From CAYRRR01 sp964426755 (lineage in GTDB: Bacteria > Patescibacteriota > Saccharimonadia > Saccharimonadales > JAGQNJ01): a stretch of 43,763 nucleotides of DNA. Both the position numbers and the translations under genes were made by a program. Of this stretch, positions 16,292 through 23,507 are shown in pieces. Each line of letters opens with the position of its first letter. Positions within the stretch are counted from its first letter, which is position 1. Under the pieces are notes generated by a model that was not told where the DNA came from, made no database searches, and worked only from the letters and a program-made list of their open reading frames with translations. The stretch is from positions 1 to 43,763 of the forward strand of contig CAYRRR010000005.1 in the NCBI GenBank assembly GCA_964426755.1, given 5' to 3'.

Positions 16292-18118
16292 TTAGAAATT
16301 ACTGCCTTCTTGTGCGACTTTTTGCAATAACTCATCAACGGTAAGCTCGGCTATCTCTTCCAAATCTCTACGGACGCGAGGGGTAACTTTGCCGCTTGCC
16401 ATTTCTTTTTCACCTATAACAAGCGTGTAGGGTATCTTCATCATTTCGGCGGCGCGAATTTTTTTACCAACAGATTCGTTTGCATTGTCTATTTCTGCTC
16501 GCAGACCGGATTCTTTAGCTTGCTTGGCTAGTTCTTCTGCGAATTTAACAGTAGGTTCTTCTTGATTAACCGTAATAATCCGAACTTGTTCAGGTGACAG
16601 CCAAACTGGTAAGTTTCCGGCAGTCTTTTCAAGCAAGAAAGCCATAAAGCGCTCGAACGCCCCCATGATAGATTTATGAATAACGTATGGGTGTTTTTCT
16701 TTACCATCGGCGTCAACATACGTAAGGCCCATTCTCTCGGGTACAAGAACATCTATTTGCACAGTTGCAATGGTATCTTCTTTACCAAGCACATTATTAG
16801 TTTGGACATCAAGCTTCGGACCATAAAAAGCTGCTTCGCCCACACCCTCTTCGTATTTGAGCTCTAATTCATCCAGCACTTCTCTGATTACTTGTGCGGC
16901 ATGGTCCCATTTGCTACTCTCTTCAGCAAATTTATCTTTTTCAAAATCAGGTAACGACAATCTGAACCAATAATCATCTATGCCCGTCTGGCCGTAAACT
17001 TCTTTAAACATCTTTAGTATTGCAATAAATTCATCTTTTAGTTGATTCTCGGTCGCATAGGTATGCGAGTCATTTTGCGTTATCGGACCGCGCATGCGAA
17101 TTAAGCCTGTTAAGGTGCCAGAAAGCTCATACCGATACAGTCCCGCGTGTTCACTTAAGCGCAGTGGTAAATCACGATAACTTTCTACCATACGTTCATA
17201 AATCATATGGTGATGAGGACAATTCATAGGTTTAATGAAGAACTGATTGCCCTCTTCGTCTTCTTTGGTGGCATACATGTTCTCAAGGTAATAATCGGCG
17301 TGACCCGATCGTTCATACAGTTTGCGCTGCGTTAAAACCGGTGTAGCAACATATTGATAGCCAGCTGCCTCTTCTTTATCACGCATATAGTCCATCAAGA
17401 TTTTCTTAATACGCTCACCTCGTGGCATAAGAAGAGGCAAGCCTGCACCCACATCCGGCGTAATAAAGAACAGTTTAAGTTTTTCGCCTAAGATCCGATG
17501 ATCACGACTCTTAGCTTCTTCAAGCAGCTTGAGGTATTCATCAAGCTCTTCTTGAGTTTCAAATGCCACGCCGTAAACACGTTGCATCTGGCGGTTTGAC
17601 TCTTTGCCGCGCCAGTAGGCACCGCTAACTCGGAGCAGCTTAAATGCTCCGACCTTACCAGTACTTTCAACGTGCGGGCCACGACATAAGTCCGTAAACG
17701 AACCGTTCTTATAAAACGACACTGCTTCTACCTTACTATCTTCACCTGCTTCAACCCCCAATTCATCGGTATCAATATCTTTTGCGGCGGTCGTTCCAGC
17801 TCTTTTTAGGTCATTCAACAATTCTTCTTTATATGGTTGGTTATTTTCTTTTGCCCATTTAATGGCTTGGTCGATCGGCAGCTCAAATTTTTCAAACAAG
17901 TCATCAGCAGCTATGATCTGCTTCATGTCTGACTCTAATGTCGCAAAATCTTCATCCGACAGTGTGTTGTCACCTAGATCTACATCGTAATAAAAACCAT
18001 GCTCTACTACGGGCCCGACCCCAAACTTGGCCTCTGGCCACCTCTGCTGAATAGCGGTTGCCATAATATGAGCCAAGCTGTGACGCATCGCATATAAATG
18101 TTGATCGTTATCTGTCAT
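16292..18118 (-). CDS. thrS: Threonyl-tRNA synthetase lacking the TGS domain
   Basis: The 608-residue enzyme starts directly with the N2 editing domain: HSLAH at about residue 13 and DLCRGPHVEST as the second half of the editing zinc site. The usual N-terminal TGS domain of about 60 residues is missing. The class II core is complete with NCPHHHMIY, TQNDSHTYA and VIHKSIMGAFERFM, which supply the three zinc ligands. The anticodon-binding domain runs from VRIITV to the end. A trimmed N-terminus is known in several bacteria. The gene heads a coupled run: thrS, membrane protein, ATL, miaA. It has a long structured leader. Confidence 0.95.
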   Translation of the reverse strand: MTDNDQHLYAMRHSLAHIMATAIQQRWPEAKFGVGPVVEHGFYYDVDLGDNTLSDEDFATLESDMKQIIAADDLFEKFELPIDQAIKWAKENNQPYKEELLNDLKRAGTTAAKDIDTDELGVEAGEDSKVEAVSFYKNGSFTDLCRGPHVESTGKVGAFKLLRVSGAYWRGKESNRQMQRVYGVAFETQEELDEYLKLLEEAKSRDHRILGEKLKLFFITPDVGAGLPLLMPRGERIKKILMDYMRDKEEAAGYQYVATPVLTQRKLYERSGHADYYLENMYATKEDEEGNQFFIKPMNCPHHHMIYERMVESYRDLPLRLSEHAGLYRYELSGTLTGLIRMRGPITQNDSHTYATENQLKDEFIAILKMFKEVYGQTGIDDYWFRLSLPDFEKDKFAEESSKWDHAAQVIREVLDELELKYEEGVGEAAFYGPKLDVQTNNVLGKEDTIATVQIDVLVPERMGLTYVDADGKEKHPYVIHKSIMGAFERFMAFLLEKTAGNLPVWLSPEQVRIITVNQEEPTVKFAEELAKQAKESGLRAEIDNANESVGKKIRAAEMMKIPYTLVIGEKEMASGKVTPRVRRDLEEIAELTVDELLQKVAQEGSNF

Positions 18119-18298
18119 GTATTCTTCCTTAAAAGTAATAATATCAGTTTAGCGACCTCTTATAAAGGAAAAAGAGTAGCCCGGGCAAAAATCATACTTT
18201 TTGCCCGGCTCTGGTGAGAAAAACCGTAGGTTTACTCACATCAAATTAAAAGTACCGCTTCAATGTTCTCGCAAATACATTTAAACGGTACTTCTGTG
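18119..18298 (-). promoter_or_regulatory. Structured 5' leader of thrS with attenuator-like hairpins
   Basis: An extended -10 box TGTTATACT (18313-18305, minus strand) predicts a start near 18298, leaving about 180 nt before thrS. Three hairpins follow in transcript order. The first is AGTACCG/CGGTACT with an inner AATGT/ACATT (18251-18292). The second is GTGAG..AACC/GGTT..CTCAC (18214-18239). The third is a perfect 11-bp stem (18181-18191 with 18198-18208) followed by TACTCTTTTT, which looks like an intrinsic terminator. No T-box motif (TGGNACCGCG) is seen. Confidence 0.55.
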
Positions 18299-18429
18299 GT
18301 GTTTAGTATAACACACCTCGGCAAAATGCCACCTAACACATTGTTAGTATACATAGGCTAGTATTAAAATGCTAGTACTTTGTTAACTTTCTTTTCCACA
18401 GCTTTTTGCTTTGTAAAAGGACTCCCTCC
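18299..18429. other. AT-rich spacer upstream of the thrS promoter
   Basis: It contains the thrS promoter region and a CTAGTAT/CTAGTAC near-repeat. No gene is seen. Confidence 0.4.
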
Positions 18430-18715
18430 TGTTTCCGGACAGAAACCACTCAATGAGAAGATTCATTGAGCTGAAAGAAGGACGGCTGGAAGGCCAAACT
18501 AAAAAACACGCTACTCGATCGCGTGTTTTAAGGGTTGGTCGGACTCACCTCCGACGTGTTGGGCGGTACAGGATATCGCCCATTGGGCTCTTCCCTGCGG
18601 TGCTCGAAATAACTCTGAACAAGCTCAATTACTTCTGCGCTCCTCGTTCACCGAACCTTTGCCTCGAATCAATACGATCGACCAGTTTCTATGCAGCCGA
18701 TGGCTCCGCAGAAAC
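18430..18715. repeat. Hairpin array next to tRNA-Val
   Basis: No credible protein gene is seen. At least six inverted repeats follow one another: GTTTC/GAAAC (about 18431-18446), CTCAATGA/TCATTGAG (18449-18470), AAAACACGC/GCGTGTTTT (about 18504-18530), GTCGGA/TCCGAC (about 18538-18555), GGGCG/CGCCC (18561-18581) and CCAGTTTCT/AGAAACTGG (about 18690-18718). A 15-base copy of the tRNA-Val 3' end (18560-18574, identical to 18719-18733) is embedded. Confidence 0.55.
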
Positions 18716-18792
18716 TGGTGGGCGGTACAGGATTCGAACCTGTCACCTCAACAACGTCAATGTTGCGCTCTAGCCAAATGAGCTAACCGCCC
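18716..18792 (-). tRNA. tRNA-Val (GAC)
   Basis: The acceptor GGGCGGT pairs with ACCGCCC. The anticodon arm CAACA-TTGACGT-TGTTG gives anticodon GAC, and the T-arm is ACAGGTTCGAATCCTGT. CCA is encoded and forms the first bases of a following hairpin, CCAGTTTCT/AGAAACTGG. Confidence 0.95.
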
Positions 18793-18834
18793 TTTTTACT
18801 TGATAATTTTACCAAAAACAGGGGTAAATATCAA

Positions 18835-19095
18835 TTATTCCCTCGATATTTTAATGAAGCGTGGCATATTATCAACCTCTTCCATCCAGCTAGAAACTGG
18901 GCGCACAAACTCAACACTAGGTTCATCGACATTGACATAACGAACCGCAACCTCATCAGTCGCCTCTGTGACAACGAAGCCCAGCACTTTATATATGTGC
19001 TCATTTTTATAGTGTTGATACTCACCGCTAACCTCTATAAATTCAGATGCGCGAAAAATCTCTAACCTCAGCTCGTTAAGCGATTTATGACTCAT
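18835..19095 (-). CDS. DUF1653 family protein
   Basis: The 86-residue protein has the DUF1653 pattern: YQHYKNEHIYKVLGFV, then AVRYVN, then FVRPVSSWMEEV near the end. Function of the family is not established. It overlaps the tgt stop by 4 bases (ATGA), so it is translated by coupling with tgt. Confidence 0.8.
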   Translation of the reverse strand: MSHKSLNELRLEIFRASEFIEVSGEYQHYKNEHIYKVLGFVVTEATDEVAVRYVNVDEPSVEFVRPVSSWMEEVDNMPRFIKISRE

Positions 19096-20186
19096 CCTCT
19101 ATACTCCTCGCAGATGCGTTGGAGATAGCGGATATTATGGATGCTTGCCAGTGTGCCCGCTAAAGGCTCCCCTACTTTAAACTGATGACGCAAGAAGCCC
19201 TTACTAAAGCCTTCAGTGCACGCATAACAATCGCAGCCGGGATCAATTACAGAGGTATCCGTTGCAAATTTTTCATTCGTGAGATGCAGCTTCTTGTCAC
19301 CCGCTACCCAAACAGTGGCATGGCGAGCGTTTCTGGTTGGCAAAACGCAATCGAGCATATCGATGCCATGCTCTATAGCAAAGCGAAGATCGACCGGGTC
19401 GCCTACTCCTAGCAAAAAGCGTGGGCGTGGCGAATTGTCATACAACGGTGCTAAGCACGCCAAGATGTCGTGCATATCTTCTCTTGACTCACCAACAGAT
19501 AACCCCCCAATCGCTACGCCATCTACCGGCAAGCTTTGCACAATCTCTAAGCTTTGTTTGCGTAAAGCTTTATCAAGGCCACCTTGTACGACCCCAAACA
19601 GTAACGGCCTGTCTTCTGGCTTCATATCTTTTGTCAAACGCTGGAACTCTTTTAATGAGCGCTCTAACCAGCGATGCGTTCTATCAAACGCTTCTTTGGT
19701 GCGCGACCTACCCTGATCATCCAGCGCGGTTACATCATCGAAGGCAACCATCATGTCGGCACCTAGCTTTATTTGTATCTGCATAGACTTCTCGGGCGAA
19801 AGAAATACGTTATCACCGGTACGAGGGTCTTTAAAATACACCCCCTCTTCGGTAATTTTGTTGATATGTGCCAAACTAAACACTTGAAAACCGCCAGAAT
19901 CAGTTAAAATCGGCAATGTTTGCTTTGTAAACTCGTGTAAACCACCTAAAGAAGCGACTGTGTCTTCACCCGGCTGCAAATGCAAATGATAGGTATTTGC
20001 CAGCACTGCCCCAACACCAGTATTTTTTACCATATCTGGAGTTAATGACTTCACGGCACCTCTTGTACCGTCCGGCATAAAGGTGGGTGTCAGCATGTTT
20101 CCTGCTCGCGTTCGCACAATGCCATGCCTTATACCGTTTATGGTATTATGTAGCGTAAATACAGGGGTAGTCGTCGTGGGTGTCAT
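19092..20186 (-). CDS. tgt: tRNA-guanine transglycosylase
   Basis: Tgt swaps G34 of GUN-anticodon tRNAs for preQ1. The 364-residue protein has catalytic Asp regions (DSGGFQVFSLA, GIDMLDCVLPTRNARH), the substrate pocket GVVQGG and GGLSVGE. The zinc site CDCYACTEGFSKGFLRHQ is followed by a His in IHNIRYL. A TATAAT box (20199-20194) ends 7 bases before the ATG with no Shine-Dalgarno, so the mRNA should be leaderless. With queA it supplies the last steps of queuosine formation. Confidence 0.95.
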   Translation of the reverse strand: MTPTTTTPVFTLHNTINGIRHGIVRTRAGNMLTPTFMPDGTRGAVKSLTPDMVKNTGVGAVLANTYHLHLQPGEDTVASLGGLHEFTKQTLPILTDSGGFQVFSLAHINKITEEGVYFKDPRTGDNVFLSPEKSMQIQIKLGADMMVAFDDVTALDDQGRSRTKEAFDRTHRWLERSLKEFQRLTKDMKPEDRPLLFGVVQGGLDKALRKQSLEIVQSLPVDGVAIGGLSVGESREDMHDILACLAPLYDNSPRPRFLLGVGDPVDLRFAIEHGIDMLDCVLPTRNARHATVWVAGDKKLHLTNEKFATDTSVIDPGCDCYACTEGFSKGFLRHQFKVGEPLAGTLASIHNIRYLQRICEEYRG

Positions 20187-20219
20187 TGTTGTTATTATAT
20201 CATCTTCTACCCACCTATA

Positions 20220-20248
20220 TTGACACTTTGTGGGTAGATTGGTAGTAT
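20220..20248 (+). promoter_or_regulatory. Promoter of the 43-residue gene
   Basis: TTGACA (20220-20225), a 17-base spacer and TAGTAT (20243-20248) predict a start near 20255. It overlaps the upstream part of the divergent tgt promoter. Confidence 0.6.
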
Positions 20249-20275
20249 GTATTCGTTAAACGAGGCAACTCATTA

Positions 20276-20407
20276 ATGAGTAGCAACCAGCATAAGTCTT
20301 CGTTAGAGGACTTTAAGCTGTTCTACGAGGAGCTCGTGTTTACAGCCGGAAAGCGATCAGTTAACCGGTTACGAAGAACTCGTTTAACAGCGGCTGCCTC
20401 AAAGTAA
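20276..20407 (+). CDS. Undescribed 43-residue basic protein
   Basis: ATG 20276 to TAA 20405-20407 encodes 43 residues: a polar start (MSSNQHKSS), an acidic/aromatic helix (LEDFKLFYEEL) and an Arg/Lys-rich end (GKRSVNRLRRTRLTAAASK). The unit has its own TTGACA-17-TAGTAT promoter, a GAGG 10 bases before the ATG and a terminator 18 bases after the stop. GTTAAACGAG in the leader (about 20254-20263) is complementary to CTCGTTTAAC near the end of the gene, so the mRNA may fold to hide its ribosome binding site. The basic tail suggests nucleic-acid or ribosome binding, but this is only inference. Confidence 0.55.
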   Translation: MSSNQHKSSLEDFKLFYEELVFTAGKRSVNRLRRTRLTAAASK

Positions 20408-20424
20408 CATTTAGGTAGCAAATG

Positions 20425-20469
20425 AAACCCTTTTGCGGTACTTGAGAGACATCGTAAGAGGGTTTTTTG
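20425..20469 (+). terminator. Terminator of the 43-residue gene
   Basis: AAACCCTTTT (20425-20434) pairs with AAGAGGGTTT (20456-20465) with one mismatch, around a 21-base loop, and is followed by a T run. Confidence 0.65.
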
Positions 20470-20521
20470 TTTTCCCCACATATTTTCATAAGTTATCCAC
20501 TAGCATTATTTATAGCGTTAT

Positions 20522-20537
20522 GACAATATATAGACAT
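20522..20537. promoter_or_regulatory. NrdR-box-like operator at the nrdR start
   Basis: ACAATATATAG matches the core of the NrdR box consensus (acaCwAtATaTwGtgt). It overlaps a likely -10 box and ends at the nrdR ATG, as expected for autoregulation. A second box at the usual spacing is not clear. Confidence 0.45.
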
Positions 20538-20949
20538 GGTATGCATATTTTGTGATGGAGATACGGCCGTTGTAAACTCTCGCTTGCAAAAGCGTGAGAA
20601 CAGCGTGTGGCGTCGCCGTAAATGCCCAAACTGTCTCGCAATTTTTACTACCATAGAAGAAGCAGACCTGTCGTATAGCATACGGGTTGCCCCTGAGAGC
20701 CAAAATGAGGCCCTTACGCCGTTTTCAAAGCCTAAACTCCTCATGAGTATATATGAGTGCTGCAAACACCTTGAGGAGCCTGAGAATACCTCTGAGGCGC
20801 TAACCCGAACCGTTATATCCAAGCTGCTGAACAAAAAGTCTGCCCTAATTCGTAAACAAGATATAAAGCAGACTACGTACGAGGTGCTGCATCGCTTTAA
20901 TGCGGCTGCCGGCGTGCAATACGCTGCCTTTCACCCTATAAAAAACTAA
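20536..20949 (+). CDS. nrdR: Transcriptional repressor NrdR
   Basis: NrdR senses ATP/dATP and represses ribonucleotide reductase genes. The 137-residue protein has the zinc ribbon (CIFC at 3-6 and CPNC around 34-37), the WRRRKCPNCLAIFTT signature and the ATP-cone (KPKLLMSIYECC, VISKLLNKKSALI). It sits stop-to-stop with the convergent glycosyltransferase, with no base between. No ribonucleotide reductase gene is nearby. Confidence 0.93.
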   Translation: MVCIFCDGDTAVVNSRLQKRENSVWRRRKCPNCLAIFTTIEEADLSYSIRVAPESQNEALTPFSKPKLLMSIYECCKHLEEPENTSEALTRTVISKLLNKKSALIRKQDIKQTTYEVLHRFNAAAGVQYAAFHPIKN

Positions 20950-22575
20950 TCACTCAGTACTATGCCCCGTAACAGTCTTGCCGGTATCAGTCTTCACGGC
21001 CTTCTCTGTCACGTCAAACTTATCAAGATACTTGCCAATCAATAATCTGGTTTGCGCATTTATGGCCGACAAAGAACTGTAAACAATACTTGTTAACGGC
21101 AATAATACCCATTGCACCATCATCCACAGCGTTCTGCGCCGCTTATAGCGCTTTGGCTTTGGCGGTAACGCTTTTACCCCTAAGAAGAATGTCACCAAAA
21201 TACCGGTCAGGGCTATGGTCTGAATACGGCTTGCAAGTAACGGTAACTGGTTAGAAGCATAATCATTCGGGTTAAACAGTGCCGGTATAAAGGCAGCAAA
21301 GGCCAAGATTAAAGGTGCGGTTGACCAGCTAATGTGCCCCTCTAATAACCGTAAGAACTTAAAGAGTTTGTCCATTTTAGGAATATTGTTGGGTGTAAAC
21401 CAAGCTTTATCAGCCACATAGGCTATATCTGAGGCTCCGTATGCCCAACGGCGCATCTGGATAAATTGAGCACGTAGTGTCTTGCGGTAGGTTTTATCTA
21501 AGACAGCATCCTGATAAACCGGCAAATAAATCGGGTATACCTCGTATTTTCCTTCAAACGCGAAATAGCTACGCCAAAACTGATGACCATCTTCTACGAT
21601 AGTGCGCACGCTCCAGTAGTCGGTCTCTATTAACCCTTGCATACTTTGCGCATGAGAGGCAAAATTTCTCAACATATGCGGCCGAAGCGACAAAATTATA
21701 TTCCAAAACGAGTTACCCGTCGCCACAACACGCATAGGTGCAGGTACGTCCCAAATATTGCTTGTATATTGCGGTATCGGCTGATATGAAACATGGATCG
21801 GGTCAATTGATAACACAAACGTATAAGTTAAAGCCGCCAAATAGTTAATATGCGGCCGATTATCAGAATCTAACGTAGTCACTATCACGTTTTTTGGTTC
21901 GATTTTCTGCTTGGCAAGATACCGCTCAAGCTCTCTTGCGGCATACGTTATGTTGCCGCCTTTACCGATAACTTCATTTGGAATGTCTTGAGGATGCTTG
22001 ACTGCAAAAATATGCCCAAACTTGCTTTTATAATCCTTCATTAACTGTTCGGCCTGCTTCTCTACCGCTTCGCCGCCTCGCTCTTCATAGGCCAGCACCA
22101 AAATCACCTTATCCATATCGTAATGAGAATCAAGCACCGATTGAAATGTGGGCTCTAATACTTCACGACTCTCGTTATAGGTAGCAATAATAACCGCATG
22201 ATAAATATCATCCGGCTTAAAGGTCTGGCTGTTTGCGAGGCGCTTTAGGTTATCAAAGTGCCAGTTGGGTAAATCTTTTGTTTTTTGATAGTCTTTCTCT
22301 GGACTTTCTAGCTGAGTTAACATTTTTGGCCAGTTAAGCTTTTGGTGCTGTTGCATTGTTCTCCACCCCTGAATAACGCGCACATTAAGCCCCACAGCTC
22401 GCGCAAACCACAGCAAGAAGAAAGCAATAACCAAAATGGCCGTTACGTGAGGAGCAAACAAACTCAGCACAAACGGCAAAATTAAGATAGACCACGTAAT
22501 CAAGCCTGGCAGCATTTCAAAGAAACGATAATGCCGGCTTTTTTCAGATTGTAGGGGTATTTCGATGTTTTTCAT
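20950..22575 (-). CDS. Membrane glycosyltransferase family 2, processive type
   Basis: The 541-residue protein has two N-terminal membrane helices (about 25-62) and a GT-A domain. The domain carries VIIATYNE (about 128-135), DSD (236-238), the catalytic-base region VEDG (327-330) and QMRRW (373-377). Three or more C-terminal helices follow. This layout is that of cellulose/hyaluronan-synthase-like enzymes that polymerise a sugar and export it. The product cannot be told from sequence. It is coupled to the small membrane gene upstream (TAATG overlap) and follows tRNA-Thr and tRNA-Gly. Confidence 0.85.
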   Translation of the reverse strand: MKNIEIPLQSEKSRHYRFFEMLPGLITWSILILPFVLSLFAPHVTAILVIAFFLLWFARAVGLNVRVIQGWRTMQQHQKLNWPKMLTQLESPEKDYQKTKDLPNWHFDNLKRLANSQTFKPDDIYHAVIIATYNESREVLEPTFQSVLDSHYDMDKVILVLAYEERGGEAVEKQAEQLMKDYKSKFGHIFAVKHPQDIPNEVIGKGGNITYAARELERYLAKQKIEPKNVIVTTLDSDNRPHINYLAALTYTFVLSIDPIHVSYQPIPQYTSNIWDVPAPMRVVATGNSFWNIILSLRPHMLRNFASHAQSMQGLIETDYWSVRTIVEDGHQFWRSYFAFEGKYEVYPIYLPVYQDAVLDKTYRKTLRAQFIQMRRWAYGASDIAYVADKAWFTPNNIPKMDKLFKFLRLLEGHISWSTAPLILAFAAFIPALFNPNDYASNQLPLLASRIQTIALTGILVTFFLGVKALPPKPKRYKRRRTLWMMVQWVLLPLTSIVYSSLSAINAQTRLLIGKYLDKFDVTEKAVKTDTGKTVTGHSTE

Positions 22576-22928
22576 TATCGTAAGGCCAGTAACGCGTTAC
22601 CGACAATTATGGTTAACATCAGCAGTAATATGCAAACCGCCGATATTGCAATAGCATACGGACGGCGGATTTTGTAAGCCCTCATACTTAAGAGCACCTG
22701 TATGCCCAGGACAATGATGCCAAACAGCACAAAACTGATAAAGGTGGTGCTGTCGCCTACTTTAAATGCACCTAAGCCCAGGTTGGCACGATATTGCACA
22801 ATGTAGCTACCGCGGCTGCTATCAAGCCGTAACAGTACGAGAAAGGTGTTCAAGACGGTTAAAAACACGCCCGAACTTAAAAGCAACAAAATTAAACGGT
22901 CGTGAAAATAATTTTTTGGTATATGCAT
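22575..22928 (-). CDS. Three-helix membrane protein coupled to the glycosyltransferase
   Basis: The 117 residues contain hydrophobic segments at about 12-32, 60-82 and 92-114. Its TAA shares one base with the glycosyltransferase ATG, so the two are made together and may interact. The family is not recognised. Confidence 0.6.
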   Translation of the reverse strand: MHIPKNYFHDRLILLLLSSGVFLTVLNTFLVLLRLDSSRGSYIVQYRANLGLGAFKVGDSTTFISFVLFGIIVLGIQVLLSMRAYKIRRPYAIAISAVCILLLMLTIIVGNALLALR

Positions 22929-22976
22929 TTGAATAAATTATAGTGCTTCAGCCTGAAATTATCTAGAACGAGTTAC

Positions 22977-23050
22977 TGGTGCGGGATACGAGAATCAAAC
23001 TCGTACCTCTTGCTTGGGAAGCAAGCGTACTATCACTATACTAATCCCGC
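22977..23050 (-). tRNA. tRNA-Gly (CCC)
   Basis: The acceptor GCGGGAT pairs with ATCCCGC. The anticodon arm is CTTGC-TTCCCAA-GCAAG, giving anticodon CCC. Discriminator A and CCA are encoded. It lies 2 bases after tRNA-Thr in one transcription unit. Confidence 0.93.
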
Positions 23051-23052
23051 AT

Positions 23053-23128
23053 TGGAGCCACCTGCCGGGATTGAACCGGCGACCTACACGTTACGAATGT
23101 GTCGCTCTACCAACTGAGCTAAGGTGGC
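23053..23128 (-). tRNA. tRNA-Thr (CGT)
   Basis: The acceptor GCCACCT pairs with AGGTGGC. The anticodon loop TTCGTAA gives CGT. The anticodon stem has an A-C mismatch at its last pair (31/39). The discriminator is U and CCA is encoded. Confidence 0.9.
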
Positions 23129-23212
23129 ACGTTAACTTCAATATTGTAACAGATTGCCAACAGATACAAATTCTGCTAAAATTTTATGGTTGTGTTTAGG
23201 ATTTAGATTGTT

Positions 23213-23289
23213 GGGCTCGTGGTGTAGAGGCCTAACATGCCTCCCTGTCACGGAGGAGATCGCCGGTTCGAATCCGGTCGGGCCCGCCA
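23213..23289 (+). tRNA. tRNA-Asp (GTC)
   Basis: The acceptor GGGCTCG pairs with CGGGCCC. The anticodon arm CCTCC-CTGTCAC-GGAGG gives GTC. Discriminator G and CCA are encoded. Confidence 0.95.
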
Positions 23290-23297
23290 TAGAAAAC

Positions 23298-23325
23298 GCC
23301 TCAATCCTTGCGATTGGGGCTTTTT
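23298..23325 (+). terminator. Terminator of tRNA-Asp
   Basis: GCCTCAATC (23298-23306) pairs with GATTGGGGC (23312-23320) over nine positions including one G-T pair, followed by TTTTT. Confidence 0.85.
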
Positions 23326-23331
23326 CTATTT

Positions 23332-23430
23332 TGAGACTTGTCTCGTGTTGCGAAGTGATGATGCCGGTGCGTTCGCAACGAAAGCGCGCAGGTACTTGTA
23401 CCGAGCACATGAGGAAGCGGTTCGATAGAA
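23332..23430. repeat. Short hairpin array downstream of tRNA-Asp
   Basis: Consecutive small inverted repeats: GAGAC-TT-GTCTC, GTTGCGAA/TTCGCAAC, GGTAC-TT-GTACC and GGTTC-GATA-GAACC. No ORF or known RNA is recognised. It resembles in style the arrays beside tRNA-Pro and tRNA-Val. Confidence 0.45.
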
Positions 23431-23451
23431 CCATCCGATTAGATCTGCCTA

Positions 23452-23480
23452 TTGACTTTTTATACTGTTTATGCTAATAT
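23452..23480 (+). promoter_or_regulatory. Promoter of the HD-GYP-like gene
   Basis: TTGACT (23452-23457), a 17-base spacer and TAATAT (23475-23480) lie upstream of ATG 23508. The leader is about 20 nt, without a Shine-Dalgarno. Confidence 0.55.
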
Positions 23481-23507
23481 GTATTTATACACCATTAAAC
23501 CAAACAT

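Noticed and set aside
18119..18313. T-box riboswitch before thrS
   Set aside because: The antiterminator signature TGGNACCGCG and the Stem I motifs are missing. The GTACCG present is just one arm of a simple hairpin.
18453..18773. Open frame of 106 codons before tRNA-Val
   Set aside because: It reads through hairpins into the tRNA gene itself. The apparent protein is a by-product.
23138..23477. Open frames across the tRNA-Asp gene on both strands
   Set aside because: They overlap the complete tRNA and its terminator and resemble the well-known false ORFs over tRNA genes.
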